From contig NC_014970.1 in assembly GCF_000200735.1 (NCBI RefSeq), positions 248,001 through 312,000 on the forward strand: 64,000 nt of DNA, given 5' to 3'. Both the position numbers and the translations under genes were made by a program. Within the stretch, counting starts at the first letter, position 1; each line of letters starts with the position of its first letter. The notes below the pieces were generated by a model. That model had not been told where the DNA came from and did no database searches. It saw only the letters and a program-made list of their open reading frames with translations. The stretch is from Mycoplasma haemofelis str. Langford 1 (GTDB lineage: Bacteria > Bacillota_I > Bacilli_A > Mycoplasmatales > Mycoplasmoidaceae). Shown here one piece after another: positions 52,046 to 61,875 of the stretch.

Positions 52046-52729
52046 ATGTCTGTATCTGCAGCGACTAAGGCGTTGGCCGGTGCTTCTGCAATGGGAGCAG
52101 TCGGTACTGGCGCATTTTATTTAGGGCGTGATAAGGGCATACCAATCGCGGAATTGATTAAGACCTCCAACCCCAACAAGAGATTAATTAGCTCTTCTAA
52201 AGCTCTCACAGATCAGGCATGGAAGGATGCTTGGAAAGCATATAGAGATGCCTATAAGTCCAATAATAAGAATCCACTTAATTTAAGGGATTGAGATTCT
52301 CTTTCTAAAGAGGGAGATCAAAATGCTCCACAGTCCTTGGTGGAGGCATGCTCTTCATTGAGAGAGGAGAAGGTTAGTGATGATAAGTCCGAGAGATATG
52401 GTTTGGCTTTGAAGTACTGTACTAGGAATACTTTAGTTAAGGATATAATTGAGGAAGGGGGAGAAAGGGTGTTGTTAGTTAAGACTTCCACAAAGGGAAC
52501 TAGTGCTGAATGGAAAGCGGTTTGGAAGTCTTATAAGGACGATAATACTGATAATTCCAAGAACCTTTGATCTCTAAATGATTGAACTTCCGTAAAATCG
52601 GGTAATGATGCTCCAGAGTCTTTCATGACTCAATGTGAGTCTAAGGCCAAAGAAGCAGAATGGGATTTAAAGAGCAAGAAGTATTTAGAAGTTAATAAGT
52701 ACTGCACCTCCCTTAAATCTACAACTTAG
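52046..52729 (+). CDS. Isolated family A protein
   Basis: 227 aa, the only plus-strand A gene right of 31568. MSVSAATKALAGASAMGAVG, 'GAFYLGRDKGIPIAELIK', 'NPNKRLISSS'. Module 1 'LVEACSSLREEKV' to 'KYCTRNTLVKDII'; module 2 'FMTQCESKAKEAEWDLK' to 'VNKYCTSLKSTT', with Tyr for Trp. Copy 1 of the surrounding block has no such gene, so it was inserted or retained only here. Confidence 0.9.
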
Positions 52730-52752
52730 ATATTTCTCCTAAGATCAAGTAA

Positions 52753-53142
52753 GTGCTTAAGAAATTGGCGTCCCTTGGCGGTCTTGCTGGTGCATCTATA
52801 GCTGCAGGAATATACGCCCTAAAGAAGGGAAATGAGGATAGGTATAAGTTAGAGATTCCCTCATATAAGAAAACGGCGGAAGAGGTTAAGAATCGCCATC
52901 AGGATGGAGGTCTTTATTTGGTAGATCCTGAGAATAGAGAATGATGGAGTGCTCGGGGTAAGGAGTTTAAGAAGTTTTATAGTGGTGATTGACAGGATTT
53001 CAGAAATAAGTGCTTTTTGGAGGCTAAATCTAGAAAGTCTGAGTGGGATACTGTTTTGGGAAGTAATGCCAATTATTATTCAGAGGCATCATTAGTTCCT
53101 TCCGATAATGTTGACTTTTTATCTCTCTGCGTTAAGAATTAG
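52753..53142 (+). CDS. Family S short single-module protein, GTG start
   Basis: 129 aa. 'LASLGGLAGASIAAGIYALKKG', 'YKKTAEEVKNRHQDG', 'GLYLVDPENREWW' nearly as in 47652. One Cys pair: 'FRNKCFLEAKSRKSEW' to 'FLSLCVKN'. Shorter at the C-terminus than its paralog by about 7 residues. Confidence 0.87.
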
Positions 53143-53176
53143 GTTCTCCATATAGAAGAGATTTCATAGAAAGTAG

Positions 53177-53580
53177 TTGGGGATTTTTGGAGCTTCAGCT
53201 GCAGCACTCGGCGGAGGACTCGCTTTCTTTTCTTCTGGATCTGAAGATAAAGAGACATCTCTACTAAAGGCGTAGATCCACAAGAGCCAACTTCTCCGAA
53301 AAGATATAAGATCTCCGCAATAGGTTCTGGAGGGCTAAGTGGATGTTCTATTAATTGGGTTGAGAATGTTTATAGAGATGACAGTAGTATGATATCTTTC
53401 GATGAATTGAAGCGGACTTTCCAGAGTAAGGAGGATTTCTTTAATGGGGCAAAATTAAGCGATTCAGAAAAGCAAGAATTTGAGTCTAGCTTTTTATGTG
53501 AGCCAAATAATCAAGGATCTTTCTATGTTTGAAAAGATGGAGAGGGTTGAGATAGTACGTCCGGAGGAGGATTTAGTTAA
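53177..53580 (+). pseudogene. Short single-module gene broken by a frameshift
   Basis: From TTG at 53177, 'GIFGASAAALGGGLAFFSSG' is a typical anchor, but the frame stops at 53273-53275. The adjacent frame is open from 53251 to TAA at 53580 with 'PTSPKRYKISAIG', 'LSGCSINWVENVYRDD' and 'SSFLCEPNNQG', and has no start. A one-base change between 53251 and 53272 would join them into about 133 aa. Size and position suggest S, but sequence similarity to the S genes is weak. Confidence 0.65.
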
Positions 53581-54193
53581 TACATCAAGAAATAGCGTTA
53601 GTCTGTACAGTTCTATTCTGGTTATTAATAGGGAGTTTCTTGCTATTTGAACATCATCCTTTAAGTATGGAATAACCTTGTTCTGCAGTAGTTGCTTGGC
53701 TTATTCCTTCCACTTTATATTCAACCATCTTATCTTTAAAGCTATTGAAAGCAGTTTCCCAAGTGGATTTATCAGTCTCCCCAGTTTCTATATTCTTCCA
53801 AGTTTTAGATTCAGGAAGAGGCTTATCTTGAATTCTTAGAACGCACCATTTGATGGCTTTATCAAGATTATCTTTGGAATCTAGATAGGAAGAACATAAG
53901 GCTTTTAAAGCCTCTTTCCCCTTATCTCCATTATCGTTCTTTAAATCTTCGCCTTCCTTCTTATGCTTTTCGACTTCACTTATAAAACTCCCATCTCCTT
54001 TAAATTCAGTAAAGAATGCCTTGAACTTCTCATCTGTACTTACTAGCTCATATCCTTCTTTACTGAGAGTCTCTCTAACTGTAAGGGATATGGCTTCCTC
54101 TGTGGATGAAAATAAACCCGCCTTATATGCTGCTGTCGCTCCTAATCCCGTAGCTCCGCCAGCCCCCGCTAAACCTAGAGCTAATTTAGACAT
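53573..54193 (-). CDS. Family E four-cysteine protein
   Basis: 206 aa. MSKLALGLAGAGGATGLG, 'AYKAGLFSSTEEAIS'. Module 1 'LKALCSSYLDSKDNLDKA' to 'IKWCVLRIQDKPL'; module 2 'LKGWCSNSKKLPINNQNR' to 'AISWCIN'. Only one TGA separates two long open stretches. Overlaps the facing pseudogene by 8 bp. Confidence 0.9.
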
Positions 54194-54882
54194 TACTTAG
54201 TGCACGAAGATAGCACTTCTTTAAAGGTCTCATCCTCAGTTAACTTCTCAGGATCTATGTGACTATTTCACTTCTCCTCACACTTGTCTTTGTATCCTTG
54301 AAGAACGCCTAAAGTATCGACAGCACCCCATCCCGTTATTCCCCATTTGTCTGGATTTTTGTATGCAACTGTGTTGCCTGAAGAGCTTACTAGATGTTCC
54401 TGTTTATATTTATCCCATGATGCATTTCATGCTTCGGTATCTCCATTCTTATCTAAAAGAGTTTTGGATGTTGTTTCAGTTAGTAATTCAGAAACTTTCT
54501 TAGGCCTTGCACAGTACTGCTTGACGTCCTGATATTCTTGGGATGTGGTATCTTTGACAGCTACCTTCGTTCTTTTTTCACACTCCTGCTTGAATTCTAA
54601 AAATGCTTCTGATCCATCTCTCTTGCTTTTCCAGTTAGATAATCCTCACTTATCTTTATCCAAGTAAGTCCCATTATTCTTGTGATCATTTTTATATTTC
54701 TCTCAAGCCTCATTTCATTTGGAATCATCTGATGCTGTCATTAACTTCCATCCTTTTTCCTTTTGAAATAACTCAGATACAGAAGTAGTAGCCTCCTTAT
54801 CCCCACTGAATGCTAAATACATTCCTCCACTAGTAGCTGCTGCACCTAAGGAGCCAATAGCTCCAAACAACTTCGCTCCCAT
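54193..54882 (-). CDS. Family F protein with final Trp lost
   Basis: 229 aa. MGAKLFGAIGSLGAAATSGG, 'VSELFQKEKGWKLMTASDD'. Module 1 'FKQECEKRTKVAV' to 'KQYCARPKKVSELL'; module 2 'YKDKCEEKWNSHIDPEKL' to 'VLSSCTK'. The universal WC is SC: codon TCG, one base from TGG. It is the only F copy here with this change. Confidence 0.9.
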
Positions 54883-55556
54883 TAACTAGTAACTTTACAA
54901 AAATCCTCTTGACTCTTAAATTCTGATGATTCCGTTCCTAAAAACACCTCAGATTTAATTGATTTGCACCAATTCTCAATCTTAGTTCTCTTTTCTGGGG
55001 AGAAGGTTTGATCGTTCTTAATTTCTTCCTTTAAAGCTGACAAGATACTGTCTAGAGCTCATTTATTAGAAGTTCCATGATTCTTAAGAGCAGTTAAGAC
55101 AGTATCTCATTTGTTGGAAGTGGATGAAGATGGTTCATCTGTAACTCAGTTCTTCCCCGTTCCTGTAGCATTCTCATTGGTCTTGGAACATAGAGCTTTG
55201 AAGTCTGAAAAGTTCTTTGGATCATTGGCGTCGGATGAATAAATTGCTTCGCATCCCTCTTTAAGAAGTTGCTTGATCGTTCCTTCGTTGGGGCTGGATC
55301 CTGTTTTCTTGGATGCAGCATCCCTCAGAATGGGATTATTGGGAGAGTGTGTTCCCAAAGCCGTGTATTTCTTGGTTCATATCTCGGAGTCTTCCTTTGT
55401 ATTCAATAGTGCAACTGCATATTTCTCCCTTATGGAAGTTACTACTTTCGATTTCTCAGGCGAGTCGGATTGTCAAGGCTTCAAAGCCATTAATCCTCCA
55501 GCACCCAAACCTCCTGCTCCAGCAGTCCCCAAAGCTAAAGATACTCCTTTCCCCAT
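54882..55556 (-). CDS. Family G2 four-cysteine protein
   Basis: 224 aa. MGKGVSLALGTAGAGGLG, 'ALKPWQSDSPEKSKVVTSIRE'-like stretch. Module 1 'LKEGCEAIYSSDAND' to 'FKALCSKTNENATGTG'; module 2 'IENWCKSIKSEVFLGT' to 'QEDFCKVTS'. Counterpart of 49383, with 'PSSSTSNKW' in the linker. Confidence 0.9.
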
Positions 55557-55558
55557 GT

Positions 55559-56161
55559 CTATTCTGTGCAGTACTTCTTGATTTCGTCTATTATGTTGCT
55601 TTCTTCTCCTAAGAATAACTGATCCTTCTTGAAAGAACATCAATCCTTTAACTCCTTCCTGATGGGATCGTCGAAAGTGTCTGTTGTTAATTTGCTAAAT
55701 AGATTCTTTAGTTCTTTATGCAAAAGTGAATCCTTGTTGGTCTTTACCTCCTTAAGCTTGTTATCCACCTTTCCGTCATCGGTAACTCACGTTCCTCCCA
55801 CAACATCTCCTATTAATTTGGAACAATACTTCTTGAAGTCTTCAAAGTAGTTTTTGTTATCTGCAGGAGAATCGTATATCTTCTTGCAAGTTTCTTTGTG
55901 TTTAGCCTTCTCTTCTTTTGCAGTGTCTATCGCTTTAAGGTCAGGGTGATTGGGAGTGCCGGATTTTAAAGACGAAAATTTAGATTCTCATGCCTTCTCA
56001 TCAGTGGTTCCTTCAAAACTCAGAAGAGATGTCTTATATTTCTCTCTTATTGTAGTGACTACAACCTCCTTATTTTCTGATGGATTTAACAATAAATATC
56101 CTCCATATCCAGCTCCCCCGACACCAGCAGCCCCAAGGGAGGCTGGAATTAACTTACTCAT
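55559..56161 (-). CDS. Family G1 four-cysteine protein
   Basis: 200 aa. MSKLIPASLGAAGVGGAGYGG, 'IREKYKTSLLSFEGTTDEK'. Module 1 'HKETCKKIYDSPADN' to 'FKKYCSKLIGDVVGG'; module 2 'LKDWCSFKKDQLFLGE' to 'IKKYCTE'. The linker after 'WVTDDGKVDNK' is shorter than in 50069. Confidence 0.9.
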
Positions 56162-56167
56162 ACAGCT

Positions 56168-56791
56168 TTAACCCTGTTTGCTGCACCAAGAGATGACGTT
56201 ATTTTGTACGGTTTGATTTTTAATGTTGATGGGAAGCTTCTTATTTTCTAAACACCATTTTTTTATTTTGGGATGTCCAGTCTCGGAATTCATCTCTGCA
56301 GTTATTCCCTCAATTCCAAGTCTTGCCATTTCAGTCTTTGCAGTCTCAAAAGCACTCTTCCACTCAGTCTCTTCGTTGTTACCATTTGTAGGTATTCAAT
56401 TCTTTCCGGAAGACAAAGGTTTATCTTGAATTCTAAGAACACACCATTTAACAGCCTTGTCTAAATTATCTTTAGTCTCCAAATAAGAAGAGCAAAGAGC
56501 CTTCAGAGCAAGCTTTCCCTTTTCTCCATTATCGCTTTTTAAATCCTCGTTATTGTCGCTATGCTTATTGACTTCTTTTATGAATCCATCATCAGTTTTA
56601 AATTCGGTAAAGAAGGTTTTGAATTGTGCATCATCCTTCGCCAATTCATATCCTTCCTTAGAAAGGACTTCTTTGACGGTAAGAGGCTTATCTTCTTCGG
56701 TTGAAGAAAATAACCCCGCTTGATATGCACCTACTGCCCCCAATCCTGTAGCTCCACCCGCTCCAGCTAATCCTAAAGCTAACTTAGACAT
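56168..56791 (-). CDS. Family E four-cysteine protein
   Basis: 207 aa. MSKLALGLAGAGGATGLG as in 53573, 'AYQAGLFSSTEEDKP'. Module 1 'LKALCSSYLETKDNLDKA' to 'VKWCVLRIQDKPL'; module 2 'IKKWCLENKKLPINIKNQ' to 'VISWCSKQG'. The two E genes within one block are more alike at the front than across blocks, which suggests exchange within the block. Confidence 0.9.
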
Positions 56792-57480
56792 TATTTAGTA
56801 CATCAAGATTTAACCTGTTTAAAAGTCTCATCTTCAAAGGCTTTCTCGGGATCAACGTAACCACCCACCTTAGTTTCACATTGAGTCTTGTATTCCTCTG
56901 GAGCTGATTCTTCTTTTTGCTTAGATTCCCATCCAGCTATTGTTCACGTATCTGAAGCCTTATATTTCGCACTTGTCCCAGAACCACTTTCGACATTGAC
57001 TAGCTTGTAATTAGATCAAGATTTATTCCATAACTCGGTGTCTTTACTCTTGTCTAGTAGGGTTCTTCCCGCTTCGGAAAGTAATTCTGAAATCTTCTTG
57101 GGTCTGGAACAGTACTTCTTAACGTTTTGATATTCTTGGGATTTGGTATCTTGAACGGCTACCTTAGCTCTCTTTTCACACTCCCGTTTAAACTCAGCAA
57201 AGGCGTCGCCCCCAGTTCTCTTTTCTTTTCAATTGGAAATCCCTCAACCGTCTTCATCCTTGTAGGTGTTATCTGTGATTTTGTGATCATCTCTATACTT
57301 CACTCACGCTTCATTCCATTTGGCATCACCATCTTCAGTCATTAATTTCAGCCCTTTTTCTTTCTTGAATAATTCAGATATTGTGACAGGAGTTTGATTC
57401 TCTTTGAAAGCTAAATAAAAACCTCCTCCGGTGGCTGCTGCGCCCACGGAACCAACAGCCCCCATCATCTTTACATCCAT
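56791..57480 (-). CDS. Family F (A-like) four-cysteine protein
   Basis: 229 aa. MDVKMMGAVGSVGAAATGGG, 'ISELFKKEKGLKLMTEDGD'. Module 1 'FKRECEKRAKVAV' to 'KKYCSRPKKISELL'; module 2 'YKTQCETKVGGYVDPEKA' to 'VKSWCTK'. First gene of its run, facing the 75-bp divergent gap. Confidence 0.9.
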
Positions 57481-57555
57481 ATGCCTTTGTTAAATAGTTG
57501 AATAATGTGCTTTTAATGTAGTTAATTTCTACTTTCCGAGAGTAATTAATTGAGT
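57481..57555. promoter_or_regulatory. Divergent promoter region
   Basis: 75 bp. TTAATTTCTA at 57522-57531 repeats the word before 34245. The minus strand of 57490-57520 is AT-rich. No convincing ribosome binding site before the ATG at 57556 (TTAATTGAGT). Confidence 0.35.
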
Positions 57556-58179
57556 ATGAATAAGTTGGGATTGGCATCTGCTATTGGCGCAGCAGGAGCG
57601 GGTTTTTCTTATGCGGGATATTCTTATTTCTCTTCAAATGCAGAAGATACCAAGATAACGACCACTATAGGAGGCAAGTGATCTAAGTTCTGAATTGATA
57701 CTTCTTCAGGAGATATGGATGGGGTGTGGGAGAATAAGAAGGGTAAGTTAATGAAAGCCAATGAAGATTCTCTTCATGAGAATTTAAAAAAGCTGAAGAG
57801 CGCCTTTAATGCACAGGAGTTAAAGGCTTGATGCGATAAAGCCTCTGATTCGGATTACGACAAAACAGATGATATTTATTTAGCTAATGTAAGGAGCTAC
57901 TGCACTTTTGATATTCAAGATAAATTGATTAATAAGGTGATAAAGGATGAGGGGCATTGAAGTACGGCTAACGATAGTTTACAAGTAGTTGTTACTGAGA
58001 ACCTATCTCCCGCCATGGCAGCAATAAAATACAAGTTAGAATCTGCTCCTACAGTGGATTCCAATGCTTTGAAGTCCTGATGTAGTGAAAGTTATGTGAA
58101 ATCTTGATTAGGGGATGAGGACTCTGACTTTCAGGATACTAAAGCTTACTGTACTATTCTTGAGGGGACTGAGTCTTAG
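57556..58179 (+). CDS. Family H1 four-cysteine protein
   Basis: 207 aa. 'LASAIGAAGAGFSYAGYSYF', 'IGGKWSKFWIDTSSGD'. Module 1 'LKAWCDKASDSDYDKTDD' to 'VRSYCTFDIQDKL'; module 2 'LKSWCSESYVKSWLGDED' to 'TKAYCTILEGTES'. Paralog of 41353. Its 3' end overlaps the opposing C gene by 26 bp, the largest convergent overlap in the window. Confidence 0.9.
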
Positions 58180-58774
58180 CTAGACATCATTTCTTTATTT
58201 CAGCTATAGAATCATCTAAATCCACATCATAAGTAAACTTACCCCTTCTGGTTTTGCATCCCGCCTTCAATTTCTTAGTATTCTCCCCTTCCTGACTATC
58301 TGTAAAAGTTACATCCTTTAAAGAGTACGTATTTCCTGTTTTGGCTTGTGAATAAGCATCCACATTGTGCTTTCAACTAGCCTGATCATCAGTCTTAGTA
58401 TCATCTACCCCCAACAAGGAAACACTATCACCGAGTAGATTCTCAGCAGTTCTAGGAACTACACACCACTTTGTAATGGCTTTGTATATTGTGTCCGAGT
58501 AGTTCGAAGTAATAGAAGACTTACACACATTTTGTAATTGAGAGATGTTCTCAATCTTCTGTCCCTCGAAGCCTCACTTATTTTGGGGCTTCTTATAGGA
58601 ATCTAAAATCTTGTCCCAATGCTCCTTTGCAGAAGCACTCAGAACTTCATATTTCTCTTCCCTTAATTTATTCCTAATAGCTTCATCTTTGGAAAATACT
58701 CCCGAAGCTCAAGCTGCTCCGCCACCAGCAAGACCAGCTCCCGCTGTACCCAACACGGGAACCAGTTTATTCAT
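58154..58774 (-). CDS. Family C four-cysteine protein
   Basis: 206 aa. 'VLGTAGAGLAGGGAAWASGVF', 'IRNKLREEKYEVLSAS'. Module 1 'LQNVCKSSITSNYSD' to 'ITKWCVVPRTAENLL'; module 2 'LKAGCKTRRGKFTYDV' to 'IKKWCLAKTQSPQE'. The last five codons lie inside the H1 gene on the other strand and may be recent extension after loss of a stop. Confidence 0.88.
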
Positions 58775-58776
58775 GA

Positions 58777-59388
58777 TTACTTAGTGCATCAAGAGAGGAC
58801 GTTAGTCTGTATTGGATTGTTCTTAGTATTGATTGGAAGTTTCTTATTCTCGGTACATCACTTCTTTATTTCTTCTTTACCTTGATCATCATTGGTGCTG
58901 TCGGTAATTCCGGTAATCTTTTGACTTATCATTGCACTTTTGGATTTCTTAAAAGCATTCTTCCAATCATCTTGACCTCCACCCTCAGAAGCTATCCACG
59001 TTCCTGTAGTGGGAGATTTATCTTGGATTCTAAGAACGCATCACTTAATGGCTTTATCTAGATTATCTTTGGAGTTGAAATAGGAGGAACAAAGGGATCT
59101 TAAAGCCACTTTCCCCTTATCTCCATTGTCACTCTCTAAATTCTCACTATCCTTCTTGTGCTTATTAACTTCCTTCATAAATTCTTCATTGGTTTTGAAT
59201 TCCGAAAAGAATGCTTGAAATTTCTCATCATTATCAACTAACTCATATCCTTCCTTAACTAGAGAGGCTCTAACGGAAAGAGGTTCTTGTTTTTCTGCAG
59301 ATGAAAATAAACCATTCTGATAGGCAACTACTCCTCCGGCTCCAGCAATTCCACTCGCTCCCGTTATTCCAAAAGCTAATTTAGACAT
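58777..59388 (-). CDS. Family E four-cysteine protein
   Basis: 203 aa. MSKLAFGITGASGIAGAGG, 'AYQNGLFSSAEKQE'. Module 1 'LRSLCSSYFNSKDNLDKA' to 'IKWCVLRIQDKSP'; module 2 'IKKWCTENKKLPINTKNN' to 'VLSWCTK'. Its upstream partner is C2 rather than F, so the E-F pairing is broken here. Confidence 0.9.
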
Positions 59389-59987
59389 TATTTAGTGCAT
59401 CACTTAACAACTAGATCATACTCATTCACCTTCTTACTAACTAGGAAATCCTTGTCTTGGTTCTCTTCACAAAACTGCTTTATCCTAGTTAAGTCGTCCG
59501 CTTTGGTTGTATCTCCCTTTACGGCTGATAAGTTAAGGGTATTTCGTTCCTCAGAACTCGTATGTTTGTCATAGATAGTTTCTCATTCAGTATTGTTGGA
59601 AGCTTTAGTATCTAAGAGAGTCTTGCCTTTAGGTATCCTTTGAGATATCTTTCCAATAGTGCATCATCTAGTTATTGTTTTTAAATCATCCCCTTCTTTA
59701 AATGTCTTAGATAACTCTGATTCGCATCACTCCTTAAGCTTAACTCCCCCATTATTATCACTCACCCCTTCAATTAATGCTTTAACTGCCTCTTTATCTA
59801 TTTCGTATTCTGCTTTCCATTGAGCATCGCTATTCAAAGAAGAGATTAATTGGAGATTCTTAGACTCCAAATGAGAGGCAAGAGTATCGGAAGGTTTTTG
59901 ATAAATGTAAGAGGTTGCTATCCCAATTCCACTAATAGCTGTGACTCCTATTAGAGCGTACAGACCCTTTAGTAACATGGCTCCCAT
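59388..59987 (-). CDS. Family C2 four-cysteine protein
   Basis: 199 aa from ATG at 59987 (a second ATG three codons later is possible). 'LYALIGVTAISGIGIATSYIYQ', 'LASHLESKNLQLISSL'. Module 1 'LKEWCESELSKTFKEGDD' to 'ITRWCTIGKISQRI'; module 2 'IKQFCEENQDKDFLVSKK' to 'VVKWCTK'. Closest to 60648. Confidence 0.88.
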
Positions 59988-60042
59988 CGTCGAAGATTCC
60001 TGTACTCTGACTGATAGATACTGATTTTTATTTCTTCATTAA
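59988..60042. promoter_or_regulatory. Divergent promoter region
   Basis: 55 bp. Plus strand 'TTTTTATTTCTTCATTAA' directly precedes the GTG at 60043; no Shine-Dalgarno-like sequence is present. Confidence 0.3.
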
Positions 60043-60651
60043 GTGATTAAGCAAGGAATGGCTCTGGCGGGAGCTGCTGGGGTTGGAACGACTTCTTATT
60101 TAGGTTATTCCCTAATGCATAAGATACCTAAAGCTATTAAAGAGGCCACCATTGGAGAAGAATGGTCTGAGTTTATATTAGTTAATGGGACAGATGCGCA
60201 ATGGGAATCTAGAAAGACGAAGCTTTCTAAAGCTTTAGAGGATCAGTTAATTCCAGAAATAAAGGCTTTTAAGAGTGATAAGGATGGCTTGAAGAGATGG
60301 TGTGCAGGGGCTGCAAAGAAGACTTATAGTGATATGAAGCCTTTGTACTTATCTAATGTAAGAAGCTATTGCACTATTGATTTCAAAGATAAGTTAGGAG
60401 GAAAGCATATAGGTAGTTCAGATTCCTGAACGGAAGCTAAAAATAAATTGAAACAGGTTACTCAAGGTACCGAGTTATCTGAGGAGATGAAGGAAGTTAA
60501 AGATAAATTGAATGAGCAACTTGCTTCAAATGCCCTTCAAACTTGATGCTTGTCTGCTTATGATAGGCCTTATTTAAATGAACAAGATCGTTGGTTCAAA
60601 GATACCAAGGATTACTGTACTAAGAATGGAGCTTCGGGAGTAGGAGCCTAG
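60043..60651 (+). CDS. Family H2 four-cysteine protein, GTG start
   Basis: 202 aa. 'MALAGAAGVGTTSYLGYSLM', 'IKEATIGEEWSEFILVNGT'. Module 1 'LKRWCAGAAKKTYSDMK' to 'VRSYCTIDFKDKL'; module 2 'LQTWCLSAYDRPYLNEQD' to 'TKDYCTKNGASGVGA'. Paralog of 41962, which also starts at GTG. CTAG at 60648-60651 stops both strands. Confidence 0.88.
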
Positions 60652-61274
60652 CTTTTAGTACATCAATTTAAGAATAGGTCGTAGGATGTTTCTTTGGTGC
60701 TGGCCAAGAATTCCTCGTCTTTTTTAGAATCGCAGGAACTCTTTATCTTCTGGATATCTGTACTCTTATTCTGTTCGTCTTTAGGGTTCGGTAATCCAAA
60801 CTTCTTCCTATTCTCCTGTTTTTGATTTTCTGCGGAATTATAAATAGTTTCTCAATCGGATTGTTGAGACTGAGAATTTAAAGCACTTTTACCTTTAGGC
60901 AACCGATCTATATTCTTACCAACAACACATCATCTCTTTATATTAGATAGATCTTTAAAGTCCTTGATGTCCATTGACAGCTGCCTCTCACATCATTCTC
61001 TAAGCTTATTTCCACCTTCATTATCTGTAACTTCTCCTATAACTTTCTTAGCTGCTTCCTTATCGACAGAAAATTCAGCATCCCATTGAGCTTTAAGAGT
61101 ACTTTCCTCTTTGGATAGGGAGGAGATCAGCTTAAGCTTTAATTCCTTTTCCAGATGATCGCCAACAGTAACTATTGCCTTTTCGTTATATTTGGTAGCA
61201 GCATAAACACCAGTACCCACAACTCCAGCACAACCTACCCCCCCACAAATGGATTTAGTAACGAAAGCGCTCAT
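60648..61274 (-). CDS. Family C2 four-cysteine protein with G7 tract
   Basis: 208 aa. 'KSICGGVGCAGVVGTGVYAA' with Cys inside the anchor; the codons for Gly-Gly are a run of seven G on the coding strand (61238-61244). Module 1 'LREWCERQLSMDIKDFKD' to 'IKRWCVVGKNIDRL'; module 2 'IKSSCDSKKDEEFLASTK' to 'FLNWCTKS'. A slip in the G-run would truncate it after about 12 residues. Confidence 0.88.
61238..61244. repeat. Homopolymer C7/G7 near the start of a C2 gene
   Basis: Seven C on the plus strand, about 30 bases from the start codon of 60648-61274. A position this close to the start is typical of slipped-strand switches in other bacteria, but seven is short for such a switch. Confidence 0.9.
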
Positions 61275-61275
61275 A

Positions 61276-61875
61276 TTAATCCTTAACGCATCACTTGTCT
61301 ACTAGCTTGTAGTTGTTATCGTCTGTATTTATATAGGGGATAAGAGCTAATTTGTTACATGCAGAGATCATCTTGGAAGTATCTGGATTAGTCTTTTCCA
61401 CTCCTTCCAAAGTAGGATCATTGGTTTGTATTGTTTTATAGCTCTCTTTTTTAGTATCCCAAGTGGAGGTATCTCCTTCTAAAATCCAATTCTTCTTTCC
61501 TGTAGATAGAGTGGTTATTTGTTCTCTTATGCTATTCCTACTGCACCATTGGGTGTATTCCCGCATTAAAGAGACTTCTTTACTCTTCTTGCCTTGGGAA
61601 GTCTTGCAATAATTCTTTAATCTAGATTCATCTACTGCCTCTTTATCGATTCCTTTGATGGCTGAATTGGAAGCTTTATATTCTGAGACTAGTTGTTTTC
61701 AAACACCATCATGATCTGAATTATCGGTATTCAGAATGACTCTCCTTTTAGTATCTATGTGTTCTCTAAGGCTTTTGGAATTATCTTCTTTACCGATTTG
61801 GGAGTAAACGGCAGCCCCACCGGCAATGCCGGAAGCGGCTCCCAACGAAGATAACATGTATCCCTTGGAAGTCAC
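61276..61875 (-). CDS. Family C2-like protein, GTG start
   Basis: 199 aa from GTG at 61875, six codons before an in-frame ATG; the longer form gives the usual leading TSKGYM before 'LSSLGAASGIAGGAAVYS'. Module 1 'LKNYCKTSQGKKSKEV' to 'YTQWCSRNSIREQI'; module 2 'ISACNKLALIPYINT' to 'LVDKWCVKD'. The GTG overlaps the TAG of the upstream gene by one base (TAGTG). Confidence 0.83.

Larger units (their letters stand above)
53573..57480 (-). repeat. Duplicated E-F-G2-G1-E-F block, copy 2
   Basis: Same gene order and orientation as 48070-51995, 5.5 kb away, and nearly the same length (3.91 against 3.93 kb). Gene pairs: 48070/53573, 48687/54193, 49383/54882, 50069/55559, 50704/56168, 51300/56791. Confidence 0.85.
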
